30,989 nt of DNA from Cudoniella acicularis (Eukaryota > Ascomycota > Leotiomycetes > Helotiales > Helotiaceae): positions 1 through 30,989 of the forward strand of contig JAAMPI010000592.1 in assembly GCA_013054445.1 (NCBI GenBank), given 5' to 3'. A program made the translations under genes and the position numbers. Of this stretch, positions 21,397 through 30,387 are shown piece by piece (position 1 is the stretch's first letter; the number at the start of each line of letters is the position of its first letter). The notes under the pieces were generated by a model that saw only the letters and a program-made list of their open reading frames with translations, did not search any database and was not told the origin of the DNA.

Positions 21397-22017
21397 TAGA
21401 TGAAGGGTTACGAGCGGGGCGATCAGAGGGAAAGCGATGCAGATGAGAAGGAGCAAAAGGGAAAAGCGAGAGAAGAAACAGAACCGGATAATAAGAGATA
21501 GGTCGAAGTCAAGCAGGAAAAAANTATGAAATATCAAGGGGGGAAAGTGGAAAGCTTACTACGGAAATTGGAGTTTGAATTAGTGAGAAGAGATAGTAAT
21601 TATATGAGCGATTCAGTTCTGGTACCATGGTGTTGTCAGGAATAAGGCGTACGTACGTACGAAGGATGTGAACAAGGATCTTTAACTATTGCAAAAAATA
21701 AAGGCTGGAGTTCTGGAAGGTTAAGAGTGTGGGATATCTTGGTTCAGACCGTCGGTCCCGGGGCTGATTTTGTCAATCTGGTACAGGTTTTCCTAACAGC
21801 GAGAGGCCGGATGTGCCTGAATTCTTAGAATATCTTCATATTCAGCTTCTATAATTCTCGAAAACCCCCAATTCTAATTATGGAATTAAGTCTCCGAAAC
21901 TTTCTCACTTGTTTTCCATAGCCTACCTAGTTCAACATACGTACGCTAAGATTACAGGGACATACATACACGCTAAACCTTCACACATACTCGCTAAATT
22001 CTATAGGATTACTACTC

Positions 22018-22075
22018 AATCTTACCTAAACACGGGCTCCGAGAGGTTTCGCGGAGCCTGTGTAGAGGTAAGATT
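22018..22075. repeat. 24-bp inverted repeat with 10-base loop
   Basis: Left arm 22018-22041 and right arm 22052-22075 are reverse complements except for about three positions around the GGGCTCCG/CGGAGCCTG core and the TAAAC/GTAGA step; the outer AATCTTACCT / AGGTAAGATT blocks are exact. A further partial copy, AGAGCCCGTG, occurs at about 22085. CGCTAA motifs recur three times between 21945 and 21998. This could be a small fold-back element, a transposon end, or a transcript hairpin between two convergent genes. Confidence 0.6.
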
Positions 22076-22568
22076 TGTTGTGACCAGAGCCCGTGATTTT
22101 GGCGAGGTTGCTTGCCACTATAATTTTTCAGCACCATGGCCAGTTCTACTTCTCGTACATACCAATTGAAAACTAACACATAATACTAACTATTAATTAC
22201 AAGTAACAACGTATTTATCTTTTCATGTCAATAATATCAAGAGCACATCATTTTTTCTTGTTGGAAATAGAATTGCGACGTCACTGTCGTGCCGCTACTA
22301 GCAATGTTACAGGGCCGTGCACGCTGTAAATTTAGGGGTTGCGCGCTATTTCTTAGTAAAGAACCCCTCTAATCGGCGGATTCCACAACTTTCGGCTTTT
22401 TCTCCAGCCTTCTTGACTATTTTCGTGAATTTTCTTGCATAGAGGCTACTATTTTATTGTTTTACTTGTATTTGACGTTGCATTGTAAAGTTTAAGGGGA
22501 AATTAAAGGCGAGTGCTGAGGAGCAATTCGAAGAGTGTCAGAGCGGGGTAGGTCGTGTCGTGTTAAAT

Positions 22569-22584
22569 ATCGCCTAAAACACTT
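22569..22584. repeat. 16-bp direct repeat, copy 1
   Basis: ATCGCCTAAAACACTT occurs here and again near 30372-30387, and both copies are followed by a similar A-rich stretch ending in AAAAG. The two copies lie on either side of the minus-strand gene block. The match is short and AT-rich enough that chance is possible. Confidence 0.35.
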
Positions 22585-22807
22585 CAAAAGATGCAACTGT
22601 GTTGATGCTATGGCAGTATTAGGTGAAAGGTTTTATAATTGACTAGCTTCGTTTGATTGATATAGTTGCTTGCATATTCTTCAAATTTTACAGCTATTTG
22701 ATTATTTTCAAGTATTGAGCGCGAGTTATCTCAACCGACTGTTCATAAAGAGAAGAAAAACTAACAATTATCGCGTAAATCCACTATCACCACCACTATT
22801 TGACAAG

Positions 22808-25800
22808 TCAAATAGCTCGCTCCTTTCCCTTGCTCTCAAACAAAGGCTTCGTATTGCTCGACAACACCAAGATAGAAATCGGCTTCCTCAGGTACGCACC
22901 TTGCATGTACTCCCAATGATGTTTTTCAACACCACGTCCCAAAAACATCTGGTTCCCAGCAACATTCTTAACTTCCTGCACCGTCTCACTCAAACAAGGC
23001 TGCCATTCCATCTCCAGTATTGGACGATGGCTCAACTTTCTCCGTACAGTCAATTTACCATGATCCCCTAGGTGAAATTCTGCACCTTTCTTGACGCTTT
23101 CGACGTTCCAAACTGTGGTGCGGCTACTTGGGTCTTCCTCGGCTTGTAATCCTTCATCCTTGAGTATCGTCTTGTTAATGCTTAAGGATGTCTTCATAAC
23201 TGGATAGCCAAATTTCCCTTCCGTTGCAAACCGTCGACAACGGCGTCCGAAGTGATGGCGGTCGTTGTAGCTGAGACATGCGATTGCCATCACAGCCATA
23301 GTACAGCAATCCATTGAGTCTTTAATAAGACCCGTCCACGTGAATTCAGAACGAAATAACGAAATCATATTTGATTCTGGCAGCAGGTCGCAGGGTCCTA
23401 TAATTGAAGCGGCCCCATCATCTTCGTCATCCTCAAAATCGGAGGTTTCGAATGCTTCAACCCATAACACGTCAAGATGGCGGTTGTCTGGGTTAACCCC
23501 TGTGTGTTGAAGTTCATCGAAACACAATGATATCGCGTTGCCGACTGTTTCTTGGTCGCCTTTCGCGCAATTCTTCCAGAAATGCCGAAATGACCTCCTG
23601 TTTTCCAAAGCCGAAAAATATTCAGCTTCAAGTTCTGGCGAGGTCCAGTCAAAAGACACACTTTTCAGATAATTTCTCATGGTTCGTGAGTGTAGCACGT
23701 CCAATAGGCGTGTTCGAAGGGCATTCCGTGTACAGAGAGATACCTCTAGACCCCCATATAGTTCTAGATCACCTGCATTCCGTTTCTGATGGTTGCGCCA
23801 ACGCTCTACAATTGCGTCTTTCATTGTCATTCCCGACTGTCGCTTATATGTTCTTGAACCCCCCAAAGTCAGAAGCGTGAATATATTACCAGAAAACTGG
23901 AGGGAATCGGCATCTAGCACACGTCGAGGTGCTTCAACTCCAAGAGGCCGGATGGCGTGTTGTTCTGAGAACATGTTCTTTACTCGAAGAAGATCGTGTA
24001 TTGTTGGAACGCAGGTCTTGTTGAGTGTAAATCCGGTTTCCGCACCGATGAGTAGCTGTGAGCTTTCAGAAAATCCGGTTTCTTGTTGTGGTCTGTGGAT
24101 GGCGTTGTGTTCAGGGTCCCATTCTTTGAATGAGACCCAGTGGCAGAAGACTTCACCGTCTTTGACTTCATTTTCAGCTTTTGCTTGTAGACATTTTGAA
24201 CAATGGAGACTCATCGACCACGGAATTATGGATCCATTACCAACGTTGTACTGCTGGGTGTTATCTGGGGTTTCTTCATTGGCAACTTTCCATAAGGGTC
24301 CCCAGATGTCAGCAAATGTCTGTATATCGGTAGAGAGAAAGAGTGGTTCGGATTCGTCGAATCGTGTGTGAAATACCCAGACTTTTTCTCCGCCGAGAAA
24401 CTTGTCTAGACAGGCCAGTTTTCGACGACATAAGCCAAATTCAGGTAGGCCCCATGATTTAGGACCATATGGTATCAAATAACCATCAATATCTGGCCGG
24501 GTTCCAAGGAATTTCTGATCGAACCGTTCAATATGAGCACCGACATACGAGACAACTGCAACGTCTAGGACAGAAGCGATGAGGTGTATTAAGTATAACA
24601 AGCCACAGGACGAGGGTTGTTTTCGGTACTTCATCGGATCTCCTATAGGAGGAAGCTCAAGAATACGTCGTAGAACCTCGCAATCAGTACGGAGATTTTT
24701 CTTCTCGAGTAGCTGATTGATCAAATTTTCGGCAGTGTCAAAGCTAAGTCCAGCACACTCCTCTTTGATATCGTGGAGCTTTTGGTATATGGCGATTACC
24801 ATGTGGTTGGGAACGGGGCGTAAATTTGCGACATCAGGACGCTGCGCGTCCTGAACGATGATGCTAAAACTGCCCGCACAAAAATCGTTCGACTGGAGGC
24901 TTTCAATAATTTTGCATACACGCTCCAAAATATATTTGCTTTTTTGAAGAATTAAAAGTGCGGGGTCATCTTGTACTCCTGAAACCTCATAACTCTCATG
25001 GCGTGTTTCTGAAGGCTCAACGAAAGACAGATACAGCACATTTTCATTTTCCATTCTCTCCGCCATATGTGGGCCATGGAGCAGTATTCCAGACTCTTGA
25101 AAGACTTCAGCCTCAAGATCAGCAAGTTTCTGGAAGTATCGTCTTGGGTTTCGGATCCTCTCCTCGCCTTCATATTCAGAGAGAATCGAGTCAGTATCGT
25201 CGTCTGTAATACTATCGAGGTCATTGATATGTAAGTTGCGATCTGAAGTCTCCGGTGTTGTGATATGTGTGCCATTAGTGGCTTCCGAAGAATGGCCTGA
25301 ATCACCTAGGCTTCTCTCTAGTCCTGAGTCGAATTGCCTGGCTTCTTGGGGTGGATTAGCAATGCTCAAGCGTTTCGATTTTGGCGTGGAAATTTTTAGA
25401 TCTTCAGAATCGATATCAGACTCTTCATATTCGCTTTCGAACTCTCCGTGTTCGATATAGGAATCCTTAGATCCATCGGGAAAGGTTGCGATTAAATCAA
25501 GATTGAGCTGACTGCTCTGACTTTCTAGTTGATGTTCGGGACAAATTTTTTGATCAATCTTTCTGGAAGATCCAGGGTTCACAAATTTGGAAAAGTCGTG
25601 TCGTAACATTTGGAAAGCCTTGGACGAAGTCATGAATGGTTTGACTCCAGCAAGGGAAGGGGTGTCCCCCTCGGCTTGTCCACCCCCTGTTGGACTTTTC
25701 CCCTGGTCCTCGGGTAGGTTTTCCTGATCAGGCTGTGGTTGAGATCCAGCCCAAGACTTCAGATACTTCTCCAATTGTTTCTGGTTTCTGTCATCTATAT

Positions 25801-26137
25801 TCTGAAGCATAAGTAATCTCATCTGTTCGTTTCTCTCCGCCCCGGTCCCGTCAAAGACTCTCCGGAGGAGACTGGCTATAAATATAGCTAGACTTAGAAC
25901 TAGCTCTGCTACGCCATTTTCAAGTGGAGTTTTGGCTTCAGCTTGTAGATTGACGCCATATGATTCCAACAGCCGACGAAAATTATTTTCGAATCGTTCC
26001 TCTCCAATTTTCGGATTTTTTATGGCCGCCGAGTAGAGTGGATTCAAAATCTCGTCCTCCTTGAGAAGCAAGACTATTTGAGTTGCTGTAAGTAGCTCTT
26101 CATTGGATAAGTGAGGTTTGGAAGAGCTTAAATCCAT
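22808..26137 (-). CDS. Large fungal protein of unknown function (1109 residues)
   Basis: One uninterrupted minus-strand frame. The upstream 22 codons begin with TTG, so I place the start at the ATG 26137-26135 (MDLSSSKPHL). Residues about 10-95 form a helical segment, LLKEDEILNPLYSAAIKNPK followed by ERFENNFRRLLESYGVNLQA, a kind of N-terminal region seen repeatedly in fungal multi-domain proteins, then a hydrophobic stretch LVLSLAIFIASLLRRVF. An acidic low-complexity part (EFESEYEESDIDSED) links to a large C-terminal half with QTFADIWGPLWKV, GNGSIIPWSMSLHCSKC, FCHWVSF, GNIFTLLTLGGSRTY and GGLEVSLCTRNALRTRLLDV. These blocks resemble a conserved fungal family without an assigned function. No NTPase, HET or repeat domain is visible. 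It lies between the HET and NLR-like genes and shares an upstream repeat with the latter. Function is unknown. Confidence 0.75.
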   Translation of the reverse strand: MDLSSSKPHLSNEELLTATQIVLLLKEDEILNPLYSAAIKNPKIGEERFENNFRRLLESYGVNLQAEAKTPLENGVAELVLSLAIFIASLLRRVFDGTGAERNEQMRLLMLQNIDDRNQKQLEKYLKSWAGSQPQPDQENLPEDQGKSPTGGGQAEGDTPSLAGVKPFMTSSKAFQMLRHDFSKFVNPGSSRKIDQKICPEHQLESQSSQLNLDLIATFPDGSKDSYIEHGEFESEYEESDIDSEDLKISTPKSKRLSIANPPQEARQFDSGLERSLGDSGHSSEATNGTHITTPETSDRNLHINDLDSITDDDTDSILSEYEGEERIRNPRRYFQKLADLEAEVFQESGILLHGPHMAERMENENVLYLSFVEPSETRHESYEVSGVQDDPALLILQKSKYILERVCKIIESLQSNDFCAGSFSIIVQDAQRPDVANLRPVPNHMVIAIYQKLHDIKEECAGLSFDTAENLINQLLEKKNLRTDCEVLRRILELPPIGDPMKYRKQPSSCGLLYLIHLIASVLDVAVVSYVGAHIERFDQKFLGTRPDIDGYLIPYGPKSWGLPEFGLCRRKLACLDKFLGGEKVWVFHTRFDESEPLFLSTDIQTFADIWGPLWKVANEETPDNTQQYNVGNGSIIPWSMSLHCSKCLQAKAENEVKDGEVFCHWVSFKEWDPEHNAIHRPQQETGFSESSQLLIGAETGFTLNKTCVPTIHDLLRVKNMFSEQHAIRPLGVEAPRRVLDADSLQFSGNIFTLLTLGGSRTYKRQSGMTMKDAIVERWRNHQKRNAGDLELYGGLEVSLCTRNALRTRLLDVLHSRTMRNYLKSVSFDWTSPELEAEYFSALENRRSFRHFWKNCAKGDQETVGNAISLCFDELQHTGVNPDNRHLDVLWVEAFETSDFEDDEDDGAASIIGPCDLLPESNMISLFRSEFTWTGLIKDSMDCCTMAVMAIACLSYNDRHHFGRRCRRFATEGKFGYPVMKTSLSINKTILKDEGLQAEEDPSSRTTVWNVESVKKGAEFHLGDHGKLTVRRKLSHRPILEMEWQPCLSETVQEVKNVAGNQMFLGRGVEKHHWEYMQGAYLRKPISILVLSSNTKPLFESKGKERAI

Positions 26138-26460
26138 TTTCGGGTTGTTCGAAGTACAACCCGCTATCGGCTGAGTGTCAGACCAAATGAAAGGAGGCGT
26201 CAATCTGTCAAGACGAGGCGCTTGGTGGGGCTAGGCTGTATGTTTTTCCACGGGGACTGCAGGCCGTGAGCAATGCGAAAGAATGGCGCATAGAGAATCC
26301 GATCGACTCGACGAGAAACAATTCTGATGTAGGCTGATTTGATGATTATATTAAGATGCTATGGGAGGCGCGAAGGCGTGTGGATATGCCACGCCGCTCT
26401 TTAATAATCTATGCAACAGATGCACCCAACGAAGCCCCGGGGGATGCTTTGACGGTGTTT

Positions 26461-26538
26461 TGATGATGACAACGATGACGACGATAATCCCGATGCTTGT
26501 GATGATGATGAGATGACGATGATAACAATGATGATAAA
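26461..26538. repeat. Impure GAT/GAC trinucleotide microsatellite
   Basis: GATGATGACAACGATGACG-type units recur across about 80 bases with interruptions. The end of the tract runs directly into the repeat shared with the NLR upstream region, where a shorter GATGATGATAATAA version is also found (about 30116-30130). Confidence 0.7.
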
Positions 26539-26688
26539 AATTAATGTCAAGGCTGAGGTTGCGTGATCGAGAAAGTACTCGGGGTGCGTTGATGTGGTGA
26601 CTGCCTTACCTGTGGCTGATGCAGTTACACAAACCTCTCTATTGGACCGCTATGCCGCCAATCAAGATATTTATCGGCGTGACAGACT
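26526..26688. repeat. Diverged direct repeat, copy 1 (upstream of the 1109-residue gene)
   Basis: This segment matches 30116-30229 in the same orientation. Shared blocks in order are GATGATAA..AAAATT.ATG, CAAGGCTGAGG, a TGACTGCCTTACCTGTGGCTG-like block and TCTATTGGAC, then GCTATGCCGCCAATCAAGA. Copy 1 is longer by about 50 bases in the middle. Both copies lie a few hundred bases before the start of a minus-strand gene. Confidence 0.75.
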
Positions 26689-27375
26689 GGCAACAGAAAG
26701 TCATTTCCAAAATTTACTATGAATGGTATATTAGTACAAAAGGAAAAGAAAATTATGACTCTAAAGAACAATAGTACAGTTTCCTATTTATATCTTCGCT
26801 CAGCTACTTTTCGAAGTCTACGAGAAAAGATAAGGTTACACTTGGACAGTTGGACTTGAAGCTGGACTTAGAATTTAGGAAAGGGATTGCAATTTTATAG
26901 AAGGGCCCTTGCATTCCTAAGATGCAGAAAGATTTTTATAAAAGGGCTGCAGGAGACTTACTCACAATTAGAGAAAAATATATTTACGAATTACTAGAAA
27001 TCTATGAAAAGCACACAAATAAGCTAGGCTTTTATATTTTGAGTTTGAAGCTCGGGGAAGGCACTCAGACGAGGAAAGCACACGTATAAGGAATCAAAGA
27101 AAAGCCCTAACAGTAGCAGATATATCCGTACCAATACAGATTTTCACACACAAAAAAGGACTATTAAAGCCGGATCAAACCCCCTATTGATATTCAGCGG
27201 GCGAGGATAGTTACATTCGACGAGGGACAATCAAGTAATGCTTCTTTTCTACTACTATATTAGATCCGAAGCCGATAGCGGCCATACAATCAAGAATTCA
27301 ACATCGGCGAGTCGATCATTCAGAGGAATCAAAGACTTCATTTTGCTTATAAGATCGGCGGGAAAAAATGCGGTG

Positions 27376-27895
27376 TCAAGTCTTTCCCATTTCCGTGGCA
27401 AGAATATTCGGATTTGACATAATCTTTTCATACCGGGTGTTCACATGGGACCCTAGAAGCTTGAAAATATCGTGTTCGCTGTTTTTGACGTACCATTGGG
27501 CGATCGATCGTAAAATATCTCTCTTGTTGGCGTTAACTTTGCCAGTATCCAGTAGTAGTAACCTGACTACGTTTTCATGCCCATTGTGAGCTACCCATGA
27601 GAGGCATTTGACCACTAGAACATATCGTGTTGAGATCAACTTTGCCAGTACCTAGTAGAAACTTGACAACAGTTGTGTAACCTCTGCGTGCCGCCCATAG
27701 CATGAGCTTATCCGAGTCGAAGTTGCCGGCGTGGAGCGGAGGCTTGGAAATGGTTTCATGCCGCATCGCTTCAGCCCACAGAGATGGCGTCTTTTCATAT
27801 TTAATTATTGCGGATATGTTGATTGGTTTCTCTTCAAACAGTGTACGTAGCAGGCTGAAGATTTCATAATCTTCTTCCAAAATAGATCGACTGTG
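27376..27895 (-). pseudogene. Detached ankyrin-repeat tail of the NACHT gene
   Basis: Directly after the TAG at 27898-27896 the same reading frame continues as HSRSILEEDYEIFSLLRTLF and into ankyrin-like sequence: LMLWAARRGYTTVVKFLLGT and GKVDLNT. It then breaks: near 27598-27604 the reading must shift by two bases to continue with SWVAHNGHENVVRLLLLDTG and KVNANKRD, ending at 27376. The break lies in CCTCTCATGG where TPLSW repeat logic predicts CCTCTCTCATGG, so a CT pair seems lost from a short CT run. About two to three ankyrin units remain, few for this class. The tail is probably not translated unless the TAG is read through or is a sequencing error. Confidence 0.7.
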
Positions 27896-29963
27896 CTAAA
27901 GCCAAAACGACTTTGCATAAGAATAAAAGTGAAATTCGTTTACGGGAGGAGATCTGAACTTCTTGCCGGCTTCTGCAATAACTTTGCTCATGTTGCAGTT
28001 TGATTTTTTTCGGGACTCCAAAAGCCTCAATGCAATGCTTCGAACATTTCTTGAAGAGCCAAGTGTTGAGCGGATCACCTTGTAGGGTGCTGATTCTATC
28101 ATTATTTGTGGGACTACATTTGTAGATAATCGAGTGTCGAAAATGCCATAGTTCAAATAGGTAACGACAATTGCTGCCATTTCCCTTTTTGGGATTTCTT
28201 CAGTAAACGGTATGCCTCTCGAGTCTTCGGACCCACTGAGAAGAAAATGCTTGACGCTATGGTGTACTAGTCGTATCGTGAGTTCCTCTTCATCGACGGT
28301 GACGAAGCATCCACAGCAAGCCAATGTTAAATAGATGTTATTAATCAGCCTTGCTGGGTTCCACACAGTGTCTCCTGTAATAACACTTAATGCTTCTCGA
28401 AGTTCATCTGTTGTTAAGGGGCGGAGAGCTGCCGTGATAAGCTTTAGTATTCTCCTTTGATATTGTCTTCCCAAGCCTTCTGATTTCCGTAGAATACGAG
28501 AAAAGGTTTCTAAGAGATCCTTCGGAAGATCTGCTAGTGCCTGGCGAATTGCTTCATCTGTCTTCTTAGCGCATAGGCAGCTGATTTGAAGGGATACCCA
28601 GAGGAACATCCCTTGCGCTTTATCCAGGAGAGGGTCATGTATTTCTAGGACAAGGGCGGGATGCCCTATCGTCAGTTTCCCGGACTGTATACAAGTCTCC
28701 AACTCTAGTTCAATAAATCCCTTGGTGTCAGGATTATCATCAGGAATCAAGACGATGCTGAAGTTCGATAAAACCTTCAATCTCTCGGCAGCGTCGGTCT
28801 CTATTCTGAATGAAATACAGAGGAATATTTCGAAGGTTTGCTGGAGCTGTTGAAGTATTTCTGGCAATTCCTTCATTTCAGAATGTTGGCACTCATCCAC
28901 TCCATCAAGGATGATGTAGGCTTGGTAGTTCGGTGGGAGGAGCTGCTTAAGTAGACGAAATATTGTTTCGATATCAATATTTGGAGATAAGTAACGAAGG
29001 ATATCCAGCCCCGTAGAAAGATCAGGTAGTGATCGCAACAATTGCCGAGCTAGAGAGCCAATGACTGTCAGTGCTTTCAAGCTGTCGGCTATGTCGTGCC
29101 GGCAAAAGAAATACCCCATTCCAATACTGTCGCCTTCTTCGACATGAAGATTTAAATCATCAATAACACTGGCCAATAAACCGGACTTTCCTGATCCCAA
29201 CTTGCCGTTGAATACAAGCGTGGGAGGATTTGCTCGACCTTTCCATTTCTGATATTCGGGAGCTCGATTAAACAGAGTTGCGTTTCCAAGCTTTCGAATC
29301 TGCTTCCAAGTTGTTTCGCAGTCGTACGTAGAACATGAATCGAGGACCCGTAAATTCATCTCTAGTTTCTTTCGGTTTGAAATAGCCTCAGCGGTTCTAT
29401 TCGAGATGATTCTAAATCTAGAATTCTCTCGGGCTTCCACCTCAGTAGTCTGGCTTGTCAATAGATCGAGGCCATCAGTTGATAACGGGGAGCTGACCGC
29501 CCGTCGTTCATAAACAGAACCGAGACCTTTTCGAAATAAGAAGTGACATTGGCTATCGACTATAACCATCAGTTGATAAGTAAAAGAAAGTTCAAGGAAC
29601 ACCAACAAGAAGCGTCATTCTCACCAACAACCAAACCCCACATGCAATAATATTTTGCGAGCCCCCTATTATGATATCACCAAGTGCCACGAATTGTTGG
29701 ACAGCTTGTAGGAGATTGGTCAACCGAGGGCCAAAGCACCTCCCACCAGCGCTTTTGGCAGATGCGCGACGGTCAACCTCGGCAGCGAGTCGCATCACAT
29801 CCCTAACACCTGGAGGAGAATTATGTACTTGGAATCTGGAGGTCCGGAAGGCTGCCTTCTGCTCGCTCGGGAGGTCGGCCTCGAACTGCGAGACTGCTTG
29901 GGCCAGACGGATTTCAGGCTTGATGTGAGAGGCCCCTCGAAGAATACTTGCACTCAGAGCCAT
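27896..29963 (-). CDS. NACHT-domain NLR-like NTPase, truncated before its ankyrin repeats
   Basis: Exon 1 is 29963-29603 and exon 2 29559-27899, joined in phase over a 43-bp intron (GTGTTC..TATAG, branch-like CAACTGAT), giving 674 residues before TAG. ATG 29963-29961 is chosen because the codon before it is not ATG. Residues 1-121 form the N-terminal domain common in fungal STAND proteins: RCFGPRLTNLLQAVQQFVAL and GGSQNIIACGVW. The NACHT core follows: Walker A GKLGSGKS (239-246), FFCRHD, Walker B YIILDGVDEC (D339, D342, E343), a FLCISFRIE sensor strand, and a winged-helix-like part with GMFLWVSLQI and RPLTTDELREALSV to LVHHSVKHFLL. NLR-like proteins bind a ligand through C-terminal repeats and oligomerise via NACHT. 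Here the frame stops just after FHFYSYAKSFWL, where relatives typically read WLQH and run into ankyrins. So the sensor is lost. Confidence 0.85.
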
Positions 29964-30115
29964 CAAACTGTTCTTGAGACAAGGCTCTTCGCGCGGAAAT
30001 CGTGCACTCTTTCAGACCAATGATTTCGCCGCTTGCGATGCGAAGAAATATTGCATAAAGGTCTGGCCAAATCAGCGCAAAATGAATGCGCTCAATGAAG
30101 CGTCCAAAGATATTG

Positions 30116-30229
30116 TGATGATGATAATAAAAATTGATGGCAAGGCTGAGGGTTGAGGATGTTAGGTCGTCACTGCCTAACCTGTGGCTGAATACCATCT
30201 ATTGGACGGCTATGCCGCCAATCAAGAAA
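30116..30229. repeat. Diverged direct repeat, copy 2 (upstream of the NACHT gene)
   Basis: Same orientation as 26526-26688 and sharing CAAGGCTGAGG, CTGCCTAACCTGTGGCTGA (copy 1 CTGCCTTACCTGTGGCTGA), CTATTGGAC and GCTATGCCGCCAATCAAGA. It ends about 270 bases before the NACHT ATG when read on the gene strand. Either a small dispersed element or the residue of a shared promoter from duplication. Confidence 0.75.
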
Positions 30230-30371
30230 TCAATCATGTGATAGTAGCATCACCCCCAAAGTCCAAGAAAAACACAAAAAATCTCGTTATTCGCAAGAAG
30301 GAATCTTGTCACCGAAATGATCAGTCATACTTTTCCCTGCTGACAAGTCGGTTGTCATCGCACGAAAGAAA

Positions 30372-30387
30372 ATCGCCTAAAACACTT
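30372..30387. repeat. 16-bp direct repeat, copy 2
   Basis: Second copy of ATCGCCTAAAACACTT, also followed by an A-rich stretch. See the copy near 22569. Confidence 0.35.

Larger units (their letters stand above)
21397..22807. other. Convergent intergenic region with one N and a strong hairpin
   Basis: The region lies between the 3' ends of the HET gene and the minus-strand 1109-residue gene. It includes an undetermined base at 21524, a short GTAC tandem (GTACGTACGTACG) around 21649, and a hairpin-forming sequence at 22018-22075 listed separately. 22150-22790 is AT-rich. No coding frame is convincing. Confidence 0.5.
26138..27375. other. Intergenic region with GAT/GAC microsatellite and shared upstream repeat
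   Basis: This is the promoter side of the 1109-residue gene and the 3' side of the NLR-like gene. It includes an impure GAT/GAC trinucleotide tract (about 26461-26538) and copy 1 of the diverged repeat described at 26526-26688. 26690-27300 is AT- and purine-rich without a coding signal. Confidence 0.5.

Noticed and set aside
26461..26538. GAT/GAC tract as a coding Asp-repeat
   Set aside because: No open frame runs through it on either strand; it is better read as a microsatellite in promoter DNA.
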